Positions 36,937-46,332 are shown, counted from the stretch's first letter. The stretch: 64,000 nt of DNA from Candidatus Endomicrobiellum cryptotermitis (GCA_031257835.1 JAIRNY010000020.1:1-64000), one strand, 5' to 3'. The notes: a model not told the origin generated them from the sequence alone. A program made the numbers and translations.

Positions 36937-37254
36937 CTATTGAGGACTTATGTGTATAACTACTTCACCACCTATATTTTTATATTGCAAATCTTCCTTT
37001 TTTATATCAAATCCATTTATAGCTTCTTCTCTGCTAACAACTATTGACTTGCCTCCAATAACTATTTTAAAACCATTAAATTCAAAACCGTCAACTTGTG
37101 GCATCCATTTTCTACTTCCCCAAGCACCCAGCCAATTAACGTAGCCTCTTTTCACAAGTCCAGGGAAATGAAAATCCTCATCAAACTTAATAGGAAAATC
37201 TTTTGATGCCAAATCATCCTTTACTACTTTCATGATACCCGTGTCTACTTGCAC
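36937..37254 (-). pseudogene. Giant-protein fragment: beta-rich segment
   Basis: 105 residues with alternating hydrophobic pattern (DLASKDFPIKFDEDFHFPGL, VKRGYVNWLGAWGSRKWMPQ, VDGFEFNGFKIVIGGKSIVV), suggesting a beta-strand domain. It ends GGEVVIHISPQ at a stop. It joins the coiled-coil fragment upstream through a frameshift near 37250, where KRE/KIGKEIRVQVDTGIMKV continues. A related pattern (beta strands plus FPGF/FPGL) occurs at 37.8 kb. Function unknown. Confidence 0.45.
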
Positions 37255-37874
37255 ACGAATCTCTTTCCCTATACTTTCTTTTTTCAGCTTCCTCTTCTTT
37301 TAATCTCTTTTCTCGAGCTGCTTTTTGTTCTGCTAACGCTTTTCCCTGAGCAGCTTTTTCTTGCTCTTGCTTTTCCAGTTCTTCTTTAATTTTTCTTTCT
37401 TGTTCTTGTCTTCTTTCCTTTGCTGCATCTACTGACTTTTGAAACTCTTGTTTTGTTTTATCATCTTCTTGTCTTATTTTTTCTTTAGCTTCTTCTTGTT
37501 GTTTTGCAAAGTCTTTTTCAGAAATCCACTGCATTGTAATTTCTAAATTACCTATTGCATACTGCCCTTCTATATTAAAAGCGTCCATCGTACCGTCTGA
37601 TTTAGCATCAAAATTCCAACTTCGTACTGTTTGTCCCTTTCTATCCCTAGCTACAACTTTAACGCCAGTAAACTTAATACCCTGCTCGTTGTGGAACCCA
37701 ATATAATCCCATATCAAAAAAAGAATTAATAAATCCAGGAAATGTATACCCTCCGTCAGACTGTGAAAAACCACTGGCTAAACTCGATGGCAAGTATTTT
37801 ACACTATCCGTTTGGCCTTCCATAACACCAGTAAAAAATTTTATTGGATGGCTAGTCAAAATCTGAAAATACAT
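37214..37874 (-). pseudogene. Giant-protein fragment: beta region and charged coiled coil
   Basis: Two overlapping frames. The first (37674-37874) reads SSLASGFSQSDGGYTFPGFI. The second (37214-37774) continues GIKFTGVKVVARDRKGQTVR, then ITMQWISEKDFAKQQEEAKE and a long K/E/Q/R-rich helix (ERRQEQERKIKEELEKQEQE, then KAAREKRLKEEEAEKRK). The last part is a strong coiled coil of about 90 residues. It separates two zincin-like modules, perhaps as a stalk. Confidence 0.5.
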
Positions 37875-38139
37875 TATCTTGATATAATGGATTTTCCTCC
37901 CAGTGCGGCGTTAACACTGAAATATCTTTTGCATCAAACTTTGTTCTTCCAAACTCAAAATTAGGAACTTCAAGCCCATTTCTTGTAACTTTATAAGTAA
38001 GAGTCCCTCTTCTACCATCGGCTAGCTGTACATGACAAGTTTGTATATTTGGAGCATCTATAAAGCCCTGCTCGTTTACTTTTTTTACTAAAATATCTCC
38101 AAGAGCTAAACCTTCAGACAAGTTCCAAACAACAGACAC
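37852..38139 (-). pseudogene. Giant-protein fragment after the HELHH module
   Basis: 95 residues with beta-rich character (MSVVWNLSEGLALGDILVKK, TCHVQLADGRRGTLTYKVTR, FEFGRTKFDAKDISVLTPHW). It overlaps the end of the preceding fragment by about 34 bp and follows it after a frameshift. The GDILVKK and VQLADGRRG segments look like a small beta-barrel or SH3-like fold, but no family is recognised. Confidence 0.45.
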
Positions 38140-38342
38140 TCCTCTAAACTCTCTCCAACTATCTTCAACTTTGCGTCAAACCACCTGAAAACATTTCTAA
38201 AAGATACTATAAATTCTTCTAACCCAGGAAAAATTCTATGAATAAATCCTCTCAACCCGCTTGTTGATTTTGCGTATTCTAAATGGTGCAGTTCGTGCTC
38301 TACAATAACTCTAAGCATTATAGGATTATTATTAAGTAATGC
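38106..38342 (-). pseudogene. Giant-protein fragment: zincin-like module copy (HELHH)
   Basis: Reads IVNALLNNNPIMLRVIVEHE then LHHLEYAKSTSGLRGFIHRI, FPGLEEFIVSFRNVFRWFDA. HELHH (38283-38297) is the HExxH signature; LR.IVEHEL.H.EYA aligns with LEVFVKHELRH..YA of the other copies, and LEEFIVS follows at the same distance as in the 36.4-kb copy. It ends at a stop after a short shifted tail. Confidence 0.55.
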
Positions 38343-38426
38343 ATTTACAATATATTGAAGACATTATAGACATAGTGCCTATAATAGCAAGGACAGATGC
38401 CCCTATAGCTGCTGCAATAACAGCGC

Positions 38427-38669
38427 CTAAACCTGTAAAAGTAACACAACAAGAGCTACAAAACCACCTGTATTAAAAGAGGTAAATCTCGCACTGGCAA
38501 CAGATTCCTGCATGGCAGGATTTGCTGCGTTTTCAAATATGGGTTGTAAAACAGGCTGTAATGGAACGGCTGGACTAGTATTTGTAACTGGAGCTGTTGG
38601 ATATACAAGGCTTTGATAACCTCTTAAAAATTGTGATTCGTCATCGTATAAATCCTTACCAAGAAACAT
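38427..38669 (-). pseudogene. Giant-protein fragment: Pro/Thr/Val linker and hydrophobic end
   Basis: 80 residues. A low-complexity Pro/Val/Thr stretch (SLVYPTAPVTNTSPAVPLQP, VLQPIFENAANPAMQESVAS) is followed by FNTGGFVALVVLLLQV and, in another frame, more hydrophobic sequence (AVIAAAIGASVLAIIGTMS). The pattern is a flexible linker leading into a membrane segment, like the one at 43.5 kb. Confidence 0.45.
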
Positions 38670-38759
38670 TGGTCTTTTTTCATGATTATGTCTTGCTACA
38701 AGCTAATCGTACAAATCTTGTTGCCCGTTTGCATCTGTACCAAAAACTTTTTGCTCCTC

Positions 38760-38981
38760 TTATAGGTTCTTAAAACCAACTCCTTCCTCTTTTATAAATT
38801 GGTATAGGAATTCTCCTTTATCAAAACTAGGATCAATTTCTTCCATAGCACTAGACACTCCAAAAACTACTTCCCTTGCTACTTCAACCTGCTGCCCCAC
38901 ACCAAACAATGTCTGGCTTCCAGTAACAGCTAACACAATAGATGCTTTCAGCAATGCTCTAAAATTAAACTGTTTCCCCAT
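38760..38981 (-). pseudogene. Giant-protein fragment: hydrophobic segment at 38.9 kb
   Basis: 73 residues starting FRALLKASIVLAVTGSQTLF, a possible membrane segment, then VEVAREVVFGVSSAMEEIDP. The upstream sequence in a neighbouring frame (SAARGLMNSIKAASRRNGE) runs straight into it, so this Met is not likely to be a gene start. The C-terminal FLYQFIKEEGVGFKNL ends at a stop; EEQKVFGTDANGQQDLYD continues after it. Confidence 0.45.
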
Positions 38982-39098
38982 TGCGCCTAGATGCTGCTTT
39001 GATTGAATTCATCAACCCTCTTGCTGCAGAATGCTATTCCTGTGATGATTCTTCTCTTGTTTTTGCCAAGCTTTCTATTTCTGCTTGACTTTGTGCTT

Positions 39099-40320
39099 CT
39101 ACTGCTTGGTCAGCTCTAAACGCTTTAAATGCCTTGCTTCTACTCGCAATGAGCGATAACTTTGATATGTAATTTTGAAATAAAATGAATTAAATACTCC
39201 TGAAACGGAATCCGCAAACTGCTCATGAAACATATCCCTTGCTTTTGTTTCACTATTAAACCCTAAACTGTAAAGATATCTATGTCCTAACTCATGTGCT
39301 ATTACCGTATAATAAGCGTCATATGGATCTTTGCCAAAATACTCAATTCCTTCCAAGTTTCTTACAAAACTTAAAGAAGAATCAGCGTTAAAAGTTTCAC
39401 CTTCAACAAAATTAGCCTGTAATATTTGTTGATACATACTCTGCTCATCTTTTCTTATATCACCTGCTTTATCTTTAAAACCTGCTTGTTCCACTTCTTG
39501 TATTACTTTCTCACTTGCTATTAAATTAATTCCAGTTATTAACGCTCTCAAATCAAAATACGATTCTGTATGTTTTAATTTTTTTACTTCCAACATCTCT
39601 TTAACGTCACTTTTTAAAGCCATTGCTACTGTGTCTACATTAACACCATCAACGTTTTGTACTCCTCTAGATTTTAACTGTGCAAAAGCGTAAAGCCTAT
39701 AACGCAACTCTTGAGTTTGATCTTGCAAATAATCCAACAACTTTTTATTATCGTTTCCTACACTAAGGATTTCATAATACCCGATTTCATGTGGTAAATT
39801 TCTTCTTATAAATTCTGAACTTGCAAAAAATACAATTGTATCATCTTCCTCAAAAAAAGGAACAGATATACCTCTGCTAATCTTATTTTCCTTCTGTTTG
39901 ATAACATAACTAGCAATTCGATCTAGTTCTTCTTGTTTTAATATCTTTTTTGCTATCTTTAAAAAATCTGGATTCATAAAGTACCCTGGATTAGTATGAT
40001 TAATAAATTCTACGAGCCCTTTTCCAAAGTATAAGTTTGTGTTTAGCAAACTATTTAAAAATTCAACATTTTTGTCGAGATGGACACGAATACGTTCTCC
40101 TCCCAAAAAGGTCATCCCTACCGAAGATAGTATCCCTTTTAAATAAGGAGAATCACTAAGAATGCCATTAACTGTACTAAAAAAATCTACGCTTCGATTT
40201 AATTCTTTTGCTATACGCTCATCTAATATTGTTTTTGCAAACTCAGGGTCAAACTTTTTGGCTGCTAAATAATATGGTGTCGGCTGCGCATCAAAAAGAG
40301 ATTCTTTATTCTGTTTTAAA
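39099..40320 (-). pseudogene. Giant-protein fragment: HELGH domain, best preserved part
   Basis: The longest open piece (39099-40115, 338 residues) extends upstream in the same frame to about 40320 (FDAQPTPYYLAAKKFDPEFA). It holds YYTVIAHELGHRYLYSLGFN followed by KARDMFHEQFADSVSGVFNS. HELGH (39282-39296) with a downstream Glu in HEQFAD is a good HExxH + E (gluzincin/M48-like) arrangement. Upstream are long helical segments (DYLQDQTQELRYRLYAFAQL). It differs from the other three HELxH copies and is probably the best candidate for a true protease domain. Confidence 0.55.
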
Positions 40321-41197
40321 TCATCAGTACATTAGTACCTTTTAGCTCTTGGTCAGATAATTCTTGAATTTGTTGTACTGCTTTTTCTTCACCCTTTATT
40401 TCCTGACTTGTTTCTTTAGGTTCTTCTTGAGGTGCTTGCTCTTCTTCTTGAGTTATTGTTGGTACTTCTTCTTCTGTCGTTTGAGTTTGTATTTGCTCTT
40501 GAGTTTCTTGAATTGCTCCTTGTGATTATATAGCCTCAGTAACGCGCTCTTGTGGGATTGTGTATGCTGAAGGTTGCTCTATTTGCGAAATTGTTTGCTG
40601 ATAATCACTTTGAGCTAGCTGTAAAGATTTTAAAGTATTAAGATTTGGTAAAGTAATTCTTGGCGATGAGTCTTTCCCATTTGACAAAACTTCTTGAAAT
40701 TTTGAAATAGTATCATTAACAGTATTAACTAAATCAATCCTTGCAAATTCTTTAGCTGCACTCCCAGAAGGCAACCAATAACGCAACCTCTCTAAGATTA
40801 TTCCTGTTTCCATTCTACTGGAAACTGACGTTTCTAAATCTGTTGTAAGCGTTTGGTATAATGCACACATATCATTTAAGACTGTATTAAGTCTAGAAAA
40901 TGTTAAGGCTACGTATAAATTAGAAATATCTCCTTCCTTTAAAGCGAAATTTACATTTGTATCAATTTCATTTCTTAAAAAACTTTCAAGAGTTGTTGTC
41001 TTAAAATTAGCTTGTAATCTTAACAAGCCGTCAATAGCAAAAGACACTAGAGACAATCCATCCCTAATACCTAAAGCGTTTAGAGATTTTTGTTGAATTA
41101 AAATATCTAAAGGTCCAATTACCGCAGCATTATATATATCCAAGTTTAAGTCACGGTCAGAATGACTTATAAGAGCCATAGGTCTGCATTGCTGCAC
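40321..41197 (-). pseudogene. Giant-protein fragment: helical domain and E/Q-rich linker
   Basis: The open piece 40526-41197 (223 residues) is helical (LDILIQQKSLNALGIRDGLS, FKTTTLESFLRNEIDTNVNF). At its end EAI is followed by TAA (40526-40528), and the same frame continues past it as SQGAIQETQEQIQTQTTEEE and VPTITQEEEQAPQEEPKETS for about 60 residues. This is the cleanest nonsense mutation in the giant gene. The E/Q/T-rich linker suggests a flexible, extracytoplasmic spacer. Confidence 0.55.
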
Positions 41198-41476
41198 AAG
41201 ATCTTTTAACTGTTCAAGGCATCTAGATCAAAATCTCCCTTATCAATAACAGTTTGTGTAATGTTATAGTACTTACCATACGTTTTGCACTTGCTGACAC
41301 GTTTTGCCCTGCAAATATAGCATCGTCTAACTTACTTTGCGAACTGGTTAAATTTTTTAACGCTTGTTTATCATTTTTAGTTTCTCTTGCTTATTCTTCT
41401 TGACTGAACGCTTGCTGCTGAGTAAACAAACGATCTTGTGGGTGTTCAATATTAGAAACACCTACACCCGTATCCT
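41198..41476. other. Degraded linker part of the giant gene
   Basis: No long frame is left, but the minus strand still reads SLFNILKDTGVGVSNIEHPQ then DRLFTQQQAFSQEE, a TAA at 41391-41393, then ARETKNDKQALKNLTSSQSK and LDDAIFAGQNVSASAKRM, then a frameshift into ITQTVIDKGDFDLDALNS. This bridges the fragments on both sides. Confidence 0.45.
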
Positions 41477-42307
41477 TTAAAATATTAAACAACGAAGTGC
41501 GTATATATCTAAGATTTGAACCGATTTTAAAAGCAACTGCACCATTATTATAGGATAATCTAAAACTGATAAAGCGTATTTCCCATAATTTTCAATTAAA
41601 AATTGTGCTCTTTGCTTTTCAGGAGTGTCTTCAGTAGAAAAATTATTTAGTTCTATTAAAATGAGCATGTACATCTTCATGTCAGGAATAAGCCTTTCTT
41701 GATCATTAGACGTTTGCAAAATTAACGATTCTCCATTTAATATTTCACCTTGCATGTACTGCATAGAAAGCGGAAACAAGTCCGCAATAGCTCTTTGTAA
41801 GTTTACATCATTGTATATACGTCTATTGTTAACCAAAGCAGTAAGCAATCTACTTAAAGCACCTAGAACCTCATTTTTACTTGTCATAGATTCAAAAAAA
41901 CTAATAATTGATTCTACAGTTGCTGAGTCGTAATATTGTTTAAGAAAATTGGCAAGCTTATCTCTAGTCTCTTTACTTCTTAACTGTTCCCTACTATTTT
42001 CTGTTATAAAAGCATCTTTTATAATGTTTACAAACTCTAATGTCTGTTGATTGTATTGCGATTGATCTATAACACTAAACGAATATTCTCTTAATGCATT
42101 ATTTCTATCTTTATCTAAATCTTCCAAATTAGATTTATCTATAGTACTAATATTTTGCCCTTTTTTTGCAAGAGACACACTTAACAAATCTAGTTCATTT
42201 TGTTTTTTGCTTATAACTTGTTTTAATAAAGACTCTTTGGCATTAACCACAGCCTTTGTTAAATTGCCCAAATTAAAAAACAAATTTGCAATTATGTCAT
42301 TAAACAA
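41477..42307 (-). pseudogene. Giant-protein fragment: 276-residue helical domain
   Basis: A continuous 276-codon stretch, almost all helical and polar (SLLKQVISKKQNELDLLSVS, LVNNRRIYNDVNLQRAIADL, FLIENYGKYALSVLDYPIIM). No signature motif. The end is shifted: the frame after ALR continues as TSLFNILKDTGVG in the next. Its length without a stop shows that decay is recent. Confidence 0.5.
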
Positions 42308-42322
42308 CAGATCTTTTGTTTG

Positions 42323-42514
42323 CTACGTTTTAAATTCCTGAGGTAATATATTTTCTAGTGAAGCATACAACTTATCTGAAAGTTTTTGTCTTACTAAACT
42401 TTCAAACAAATCCTGAAAGGAAATAATTGCTTGATTATTAGATAAATAAAAGTTTTCAATGGTAGTTTTTATGTCATTTTCATTTATGTCTTGCGAAGCT
42501 AGCATGTTTTGCAA
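42323..42514 (-). pseudogene. Giant-protein fragment: short helical piece
   Basis: 63 residues (QDINENDIKTTIENFYLSNN, LFESLVRQKLSDKLYASLEN) ending ILPQEFKT at a stop. It lies between two other open pieces, and the preceding frame supplies FSKGFFTLQLIALQNML, so the order is preserved. Nothing else can be said. Confidence 0.4.
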
Positions 42515-42576
42515 TGCTATAAGTTGCAGCGTAAAGAACCCCTTTGAAAATGCTTCAGATAGAGTTTGTCCGTTTC

Positions 42577-42945
42577 TTATTTCGATTTTATTACATTATT
42601 GTTTACTTTATGGATTAGAGTTTCTTTTAATTCTTTAAATTTTGCAGCAGAAGTATCACCAACTGCACTTCTTGCTATATTTTTAAATTCTTCAAAAGTA
42701 TTAGATGAATTGTATCCCAACAACTCTATTGCTCTTGCTACAACAACAGCGTCAGGATTACCTGTGTTTATAAGTTGTTTTACAAGCTCTAGTGGTTGGC
42801 TTGAAGATAACATATCTTCAAAATTCAAGCTTTGAGCATTAACATTTAAATTAAAATTTACACCTGCAAGAACTTTAGCATCTTCTTTACTAAATCCCAA
42901 ATTTGTAAAAACTTCTTCTGTAAGATTTACATTTGGGTTTAACAT
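42577..42945 (-). pseudogene. Giant-protein fragment downstream of HELRH copy A
   Basis: 122 residues beginning NPNVNLTEEVFTNLGFSKED and including SSSQPLELVKQLINTGNPDA and YNSSNTFEEFKNIARSAVGD. Helical, Asn-rich, possibly a set of short helical repeats. It follows the HELRH copy A fragment after a stop (TAG) and shift near 42950-42983. Confidence 0.45.
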
Positions 42946-42982
42946 ACAAAAAGTCTGTATTTTCTAAGATATTTCTCTACTG

Positions 42983-43276
42983 TCACGTCCAAGGTATTGA
43001 ATGAACAAATTTTCCAAAAAATCCTGTAGATGTTCTAAAAGACTCGTGTCTTAGCTCATGTTTAACAAAAACTTCTAACATTCGCTGATTTACTATGTTT
43101 TTGCCAGACTCATAAAAAAACTTTGACCTAATCATTGCATAATTTATTTTTATACCTGTATGGCCAGTTTCCATGACAGCGTCAGTTTCAGTTAAATTTA
43201 AATCTTGAAGTCTTTTAGCTAAATCACTAGCATATCCGTACAATAAAGTATCAACAGAATCCAAAGGCACTTGCAA
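42983..43276 (-). pseudogene. Giant-protein fragment: zincin-like module copy A (HELRH)
   Basis: 97 residues: VPLDSVDTLLYGYASDLAKR, then IKINYAMIRSKFFYESGKNI and LEVFVKHELRHESFRTSTGF, GKFVHSI. HELRH at 43046-43060 is an HExxH motif. It is clearly paralogous to the 36394-36645 fragment over about 60 residues. It ends at a stop in W-T-*. The next frame upstream (VYMFKKMLQKS) joins it by a frameshift. Confidence 0.55.
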
Positions 43277-43740
43277 CGCTGCTGCAGCGAACTCTTTTGC
43301 AACATCTTCTTAAACATATAAACATCTGTCATACGACGTTCTGGCACATCACTAGGAGTAGAGTCTTCTTTTGCTAAAAAAGAATCTTGGTATAGCTCAT
43401 ACCCCATAAAAGACATATTCCCTATAAATAAAAGCCCAAAAAATATAAGCGGAGCTAAAAACCAAAGAACTCCTGTTACAACTGCAAGCAAGACCTATCG
43501 CCACACTTGACCCAGCTACAATTGCTGCAGATACAGCACTTATAGCTATAAAACTTTTAACTGCAGACCCTATGCTCCTTCTAGACTTTTGGTTACCTTG
43601 GACTTGAGCTCCTTCTTGCATTTGAGCAGATTCGCTAACAGGTTTAACTTCAAATCCTGAATTTTTATAATTGTATGTGGTCGTTTGACCGTTTCTTGAA
43701 ATTTTTAACTCTAAAGTATCTAAATTGTTTAAACTACCTG
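43219..43740 (-). pseudogene. Giant-protein fragment: membrane segments after the GGFHT domain
   Basis: Readable in order through two shifts: AQLTGSLNNLDTLELKISRN, GFEVKPVSESAQMQEGAQVQ, then SFIAISAVSAAIVAGSSVAI and VVTGVLWFLAPLIFFGLLFI, two strong hydrophobic stretches, then DSTPSDVPERRMTDVYMFKK. The frames 43397-43621 and 43219-43491 are parts of this piece. It indicates an internal membrane hairpin between the N-terminal domain and the first zincin-like module. Confidence 0.5.
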
Positions 43741-44460
43741 TTAATTGAGCCGTCTCTCGCCTTGTGCTAAAACTGTTTTTAAAGCTTCGTTTATTGCTTC
43801 AATTGTGTATCCTTTCTGAGTTAGTATTTCTGTAAGCATAACAGGTTTTAAACCTTCTCGAACTTGTGTTAAATTTAATGTAGCAAGCGCTTGAAAAAGT
43901 ATTTTACTTTGCTCTTTTGCTAACGCATAATACACGTCTTCAGCTAACTTTACTTCTCCACTTACATTAGGTGTTATTACCACATATGATATACCTTGCT
44001 CTTTAAGTAATTCACAAATGACTTGCGTATGGAATCCGCCTGTTATTATCATAGATACATTTTTTGCTTCTTTTAAAGATTGTATTACTTTATCTGCTTC
44101 AGACAGCTCTTGCGTAAACTCTTTAGACATTTTGCTTGAATCTTTTATAATGTCTATATTTTCAATAAAATAATTATTTCTATCTAAATTTATTTTATAG
44201 AACGTTTCTGCCGTACTTTCATATTTACTTAAACTTTTTAACTTTTGGTTGTCTATATATTTGATCCATAATCTTTTAAATTTCTTTATATTCTTTTCAT
44301 AATAATTATAGTCGTCAGAGGTTATTTTACTAGACAGATAATCCTTAAGATATGGCATAAATTCAGACAGAAAAGCTATTTCTTGTTCTCCAGTGTCATA
44401 GGCAAAGGCTATATTTAGCTCTTCTTTTAGCATGTCCATCGGATTTATTTTTTCGCTCAA
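43741..44460 (-). pseudogene. Giant-protein fragment: GGFHT half of the N-terminal domain
   Basis: 239 residues. The C-terminal part VSMIITGGFHTQVICELLKE then QGISYVVITPNVSGE resembles the end of TraB/ChaN/EreA-fold proteins, where a glycine-rich G-x-x-H motif follows a strand. The frame before its first Met overlaps the previous fragment by 65 bp; NYYRVE runs into LSEKINPMDMLKEELNIAFA across a frameshift. Assignment to that superfamily is inference from motif order only. Confidence 0.5.
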
Positions 44461-45220
44461 CTCTATAATAATTAAAAAACTTAGTAAGTTCAGGGAAATT
44501 TACTGACAAATCTATATTATTTTTTCTAGACAACCTAACCAGATATGTATACAACCTATCAATATCACTAAAATCTGACGTTGAGTCCAATATCATCTTA
44601 TAGGCACCATAAGGCAATAATTCTTTTAACTTTAATATCAACAATTGCGATTCTTTTGTAGATTTCTCATAATCTATTTGCCTGCCTAAACGTAAAAGTT
44701 CTATATATAAACTTATATTCTCATACTTGTTTAAATCAACACCTAAACTGTCAGCATACTTGCTTAACAAAATAAAATATTTTTTAGCTTCTAGATCGCC
44801 AGATATGTATCTTTTTGACAATTCTTCTATTTTATTTTGCTTTCTATTAAAATACAAAGATTTAAGATCCCTAACATTACTTTCTATACTATTAAAAACT
44901 TTTGTAATTTCACCCTGAGCATATAAAATGTCCCCAAACCTTTTTAAATTGTTTAAATAAGGCACTTGACTTTCTAGCCCTTTAATTATCGTTGGCTTAT
45001 TTGACATAGCAGAATAGTATTCTGCACCAGTTAAAGCACCTGTTGCAAAAATTGAATTTATTGTTTCCTCTTTTTTATCTTTATCTTTTATATTAGCAAG
45101 CCAAGAAGTATCTACTTGTCCATATGCACCTTCTAAATATATATTTTGTAATCCAAACTCTTTATCAAAAGTCGATATAATATTACTTATATTTTTTTGA
45201 GTTTCAGGGTGTAAATGCAA
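44396..45220 (-). pseudogene. Giant-protein fragment: HLHPE/EGAYG half of the N-terminal domain
   Basis: 274 residues. The start IQDLHLHPETQKNISNII and LQNIYLEGAYGQVDTSWLAN match the first half of a TraB/ChaN-like fold (His-rich strand, Gln, then EG after a strand). With the GGFHT half it forms one domain of about 480 residues. Helical inserts (LSKYADSLGVDLNKYENISL) lie between. It is linked to the membrane anchor by a small deletion at about 45210: VIIN should lead into IQDLHLHPE but instead reads TRFAFTP and stops. Confidence 0.5.
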
Positions 45221-45527
45221 ATCTTGTATTTATAATAACAGTATCGCTTCCAGCATAATTTGCTGATGTAATCTTCCCATACGAATACGGAAGTGTGAAA
45301 TCATTAAATATTTGTTTAAATTGTTCTGTAGCTTTTATAGTTTGTATTACTTGAGCAATAGATTGACCATACACGAATGTAAGTAATAGAGAAATTATTA
45401 ATATGATAGAAACTATTTTTACAAGATTTAGCTCATAGTACCACTGTTTACAACTTAAAATAAAGTTTAAAAACTTTTTAAACAATACACTTAAACCATT
45501 TAATGTACACTCAACAAAACAGTGCAT
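45204..45527 (-). pseudogene. Giant-protein fragment: N-terminal membrane anchor
   Basis: From ATG 45527 the frame reads MHCFVECTLNGLSVLFKKFL, then LNLVKIVSIILIISLLLTFV (a membrane or signal segment) and VYGQSIAQVIQTIKATEQFK, leading to PYSYGKITSANYAGSDTVII. A frameshift at about 45210 ends it. The ATG is preferred over an upstream GTG; it is preceded by a long G-rich tract. This is probably the true N-terminus of the giant protein, exported or anchored in the inner membrane. Confidence 0.55.
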
Positions 45528-45615
45528 GAAGGCCCCCCCTCCCCCCACGTATTATTTAATATTTATTAATATAATTATTATAAGTAATCGTAAATAATGG
45601 TAAATAAATAATAAA

Positions 45616-45641
45616 ACCAACTTTATCAAAATAAAGTTGGT
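45616..45641. terminator. Perfect 11-bp hairpin upstream of the giant gene
   Basis: ACCAACTTTAT, CAAA, ATAAAGTTGGT. A perfect stem with a four-base loop, flanked by A-rich DNA on the left and TAGATAGGTATATTTTT on the right. It may be a terminator of plus-strand or minus-strand transcripts or a leader structure of the giant gene. The rest of 45549-45769 has no gene. Confidence 0.4.
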
Positions 45642-45769
45642 AGATAGGTATATTTTTATTGATAACTTTTATAAATATAGGGCCCCTCCTGGAAGAGACA
45701 ACATCATAATTAAAAAATTTAGTATAAGTTTAAACTCGTAGTTTACTTTAAAAATGTTAAACAGTCTAG

Positions 45770-46075
45770 TTATATTACACTTCCTTTATACTTATAATTT
45801 AAATGATTCTTAAAAATTTTAAATTTAAAAGCAATTAAAGAATTTAAAAAGACGTCCAAAAACATATCTTTTTGGCCAGGATTGTTTGTTTTACCTTTTT
45901 TGATTATACAACGAACAGAGTTGACATTATGTACCAAAGTTTTTAAATTATTTTCTATATTTATATTACATCTTAATATTTTACTTGCCAATTTTATTGG
46001 AACATTTATAGCACCATAAATTGTGCATAGATGACTTTTAAGTTGGAAAATTTCTTTTTTTGGCAAAGTAAACAA
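45770..46075 (-). pseudogene. Small protein remnant, possibly a four-helix-bundle (IVP-like) protein
   Basis: A 101-codon frame that only starts at TTG (46075). LPKKEIFQLKSHLCTIYGAI then NVPIKLASKILR resembles the F-P-K-E-E...L..Q..R.A..SIP.NIAEG.R pattern of the four-helix-bundle 23S-intervening-sequence family, but the match is weak and the C-terminus is Lys/Asn-rich. No ATG or ribosome binding site is present, so it is likely dead. Alternative: an unrelated hypothetical. Confidence 0.3.
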
Positions 46076-46110
46076 GTGTCAACATTTGAAAGGAAAGAGG
46101 TAAACAAAAT

Positions 46111-46139
46111 GTTTAATAGCAAAGAAATTGCTATTAAAC
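46111..46139 (-). terminator. Perfect 12-bp hairpin beyond mazEF
   Basis: GTTTAATAGCAA, AGAAA, TTGCTATTAAAC. On the minus strand it is followed by ATTTTGTTT, which is a passable T-rich tail. It lies about 200 bp beyond the end of the broken mazF and could end that transcript. Confidence 0.45.
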
Positions 46140-46314
46140 CAGAAACTATAACTGTTGTTTGCAATAATACTTTTTATTGTTTTAACCAATATCACATCTA
46201 AAACAATTAAAAATTAGAGTCACAACAAAATTGTATTCTTATATAAATTTTTAGATCAACATGCATGTATTATAACATAATAAAAGATAAATAAACACGT
46301 ATAAACATTTAACC

Positions 46315-46332
46315 ATAGACAATATTGTCTAT
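46315..46332. other. 18-bp perfect palindrome after mazF
   Basis: ATAGACAATATTGTCTAT is perfectly self-complementary and starts four bases after the TAA of the broken mazF. It has no loop and no T-run, so it may be a protein-binding site or chance in AT-rich DNA rather than a terminator. Confidence 0.35.

Larger units (their letters stand above)
35580..45527 (-). pseudogene. Giant multidomain protein gene, decaying (about 3,300 codons)
   Basis: Nearly the whole 10 kb can be read as one minus-strand protein if frameshifts and stops are patched. It opens with a membrane anchor (45.4 kb), then an EGAYG/GGFHT domain (45.2-43.7 kb), hydrophobic segments, four zincin-like HELxH motifs (at 43046-43060, 39282-39296, 38283-38297 and 36448-36462), an E/Q/T-rich linker (40.3-40.5 kb), a coiled coil (37.3 kb) and a helical C-terminus ending KSILGAA at 35580. 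Lesions include in-frame TAA at 40526 and 41391 with matching sequence beyond, and frameshifts at about 45210, 44440, 43740, 43480, 43270 and 41480. Whether it was one gene or two is inference; no internal start with a ribosome binding site is obvious. Function unknown, perhaps a surface or secreted protease. Confidence 0.7.

Noticed and set aside
38760-38981. A separate secreted protein gene starting at 38981
   Set aside because: The hydrophobic start looks like a signal peptide, but upstream sequence in a neighbouring frame runs directly into it and there is no ribosome binding site, so it is taken as an internal membrane segment of the giant gene.
46108-46200. A 30-codon plus-strand frame with GGAAAGAGG upstream
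   Set aside because: It is made largely of the 12-bp hairpin at 46111-46139 and has no recognisable protein pattern.
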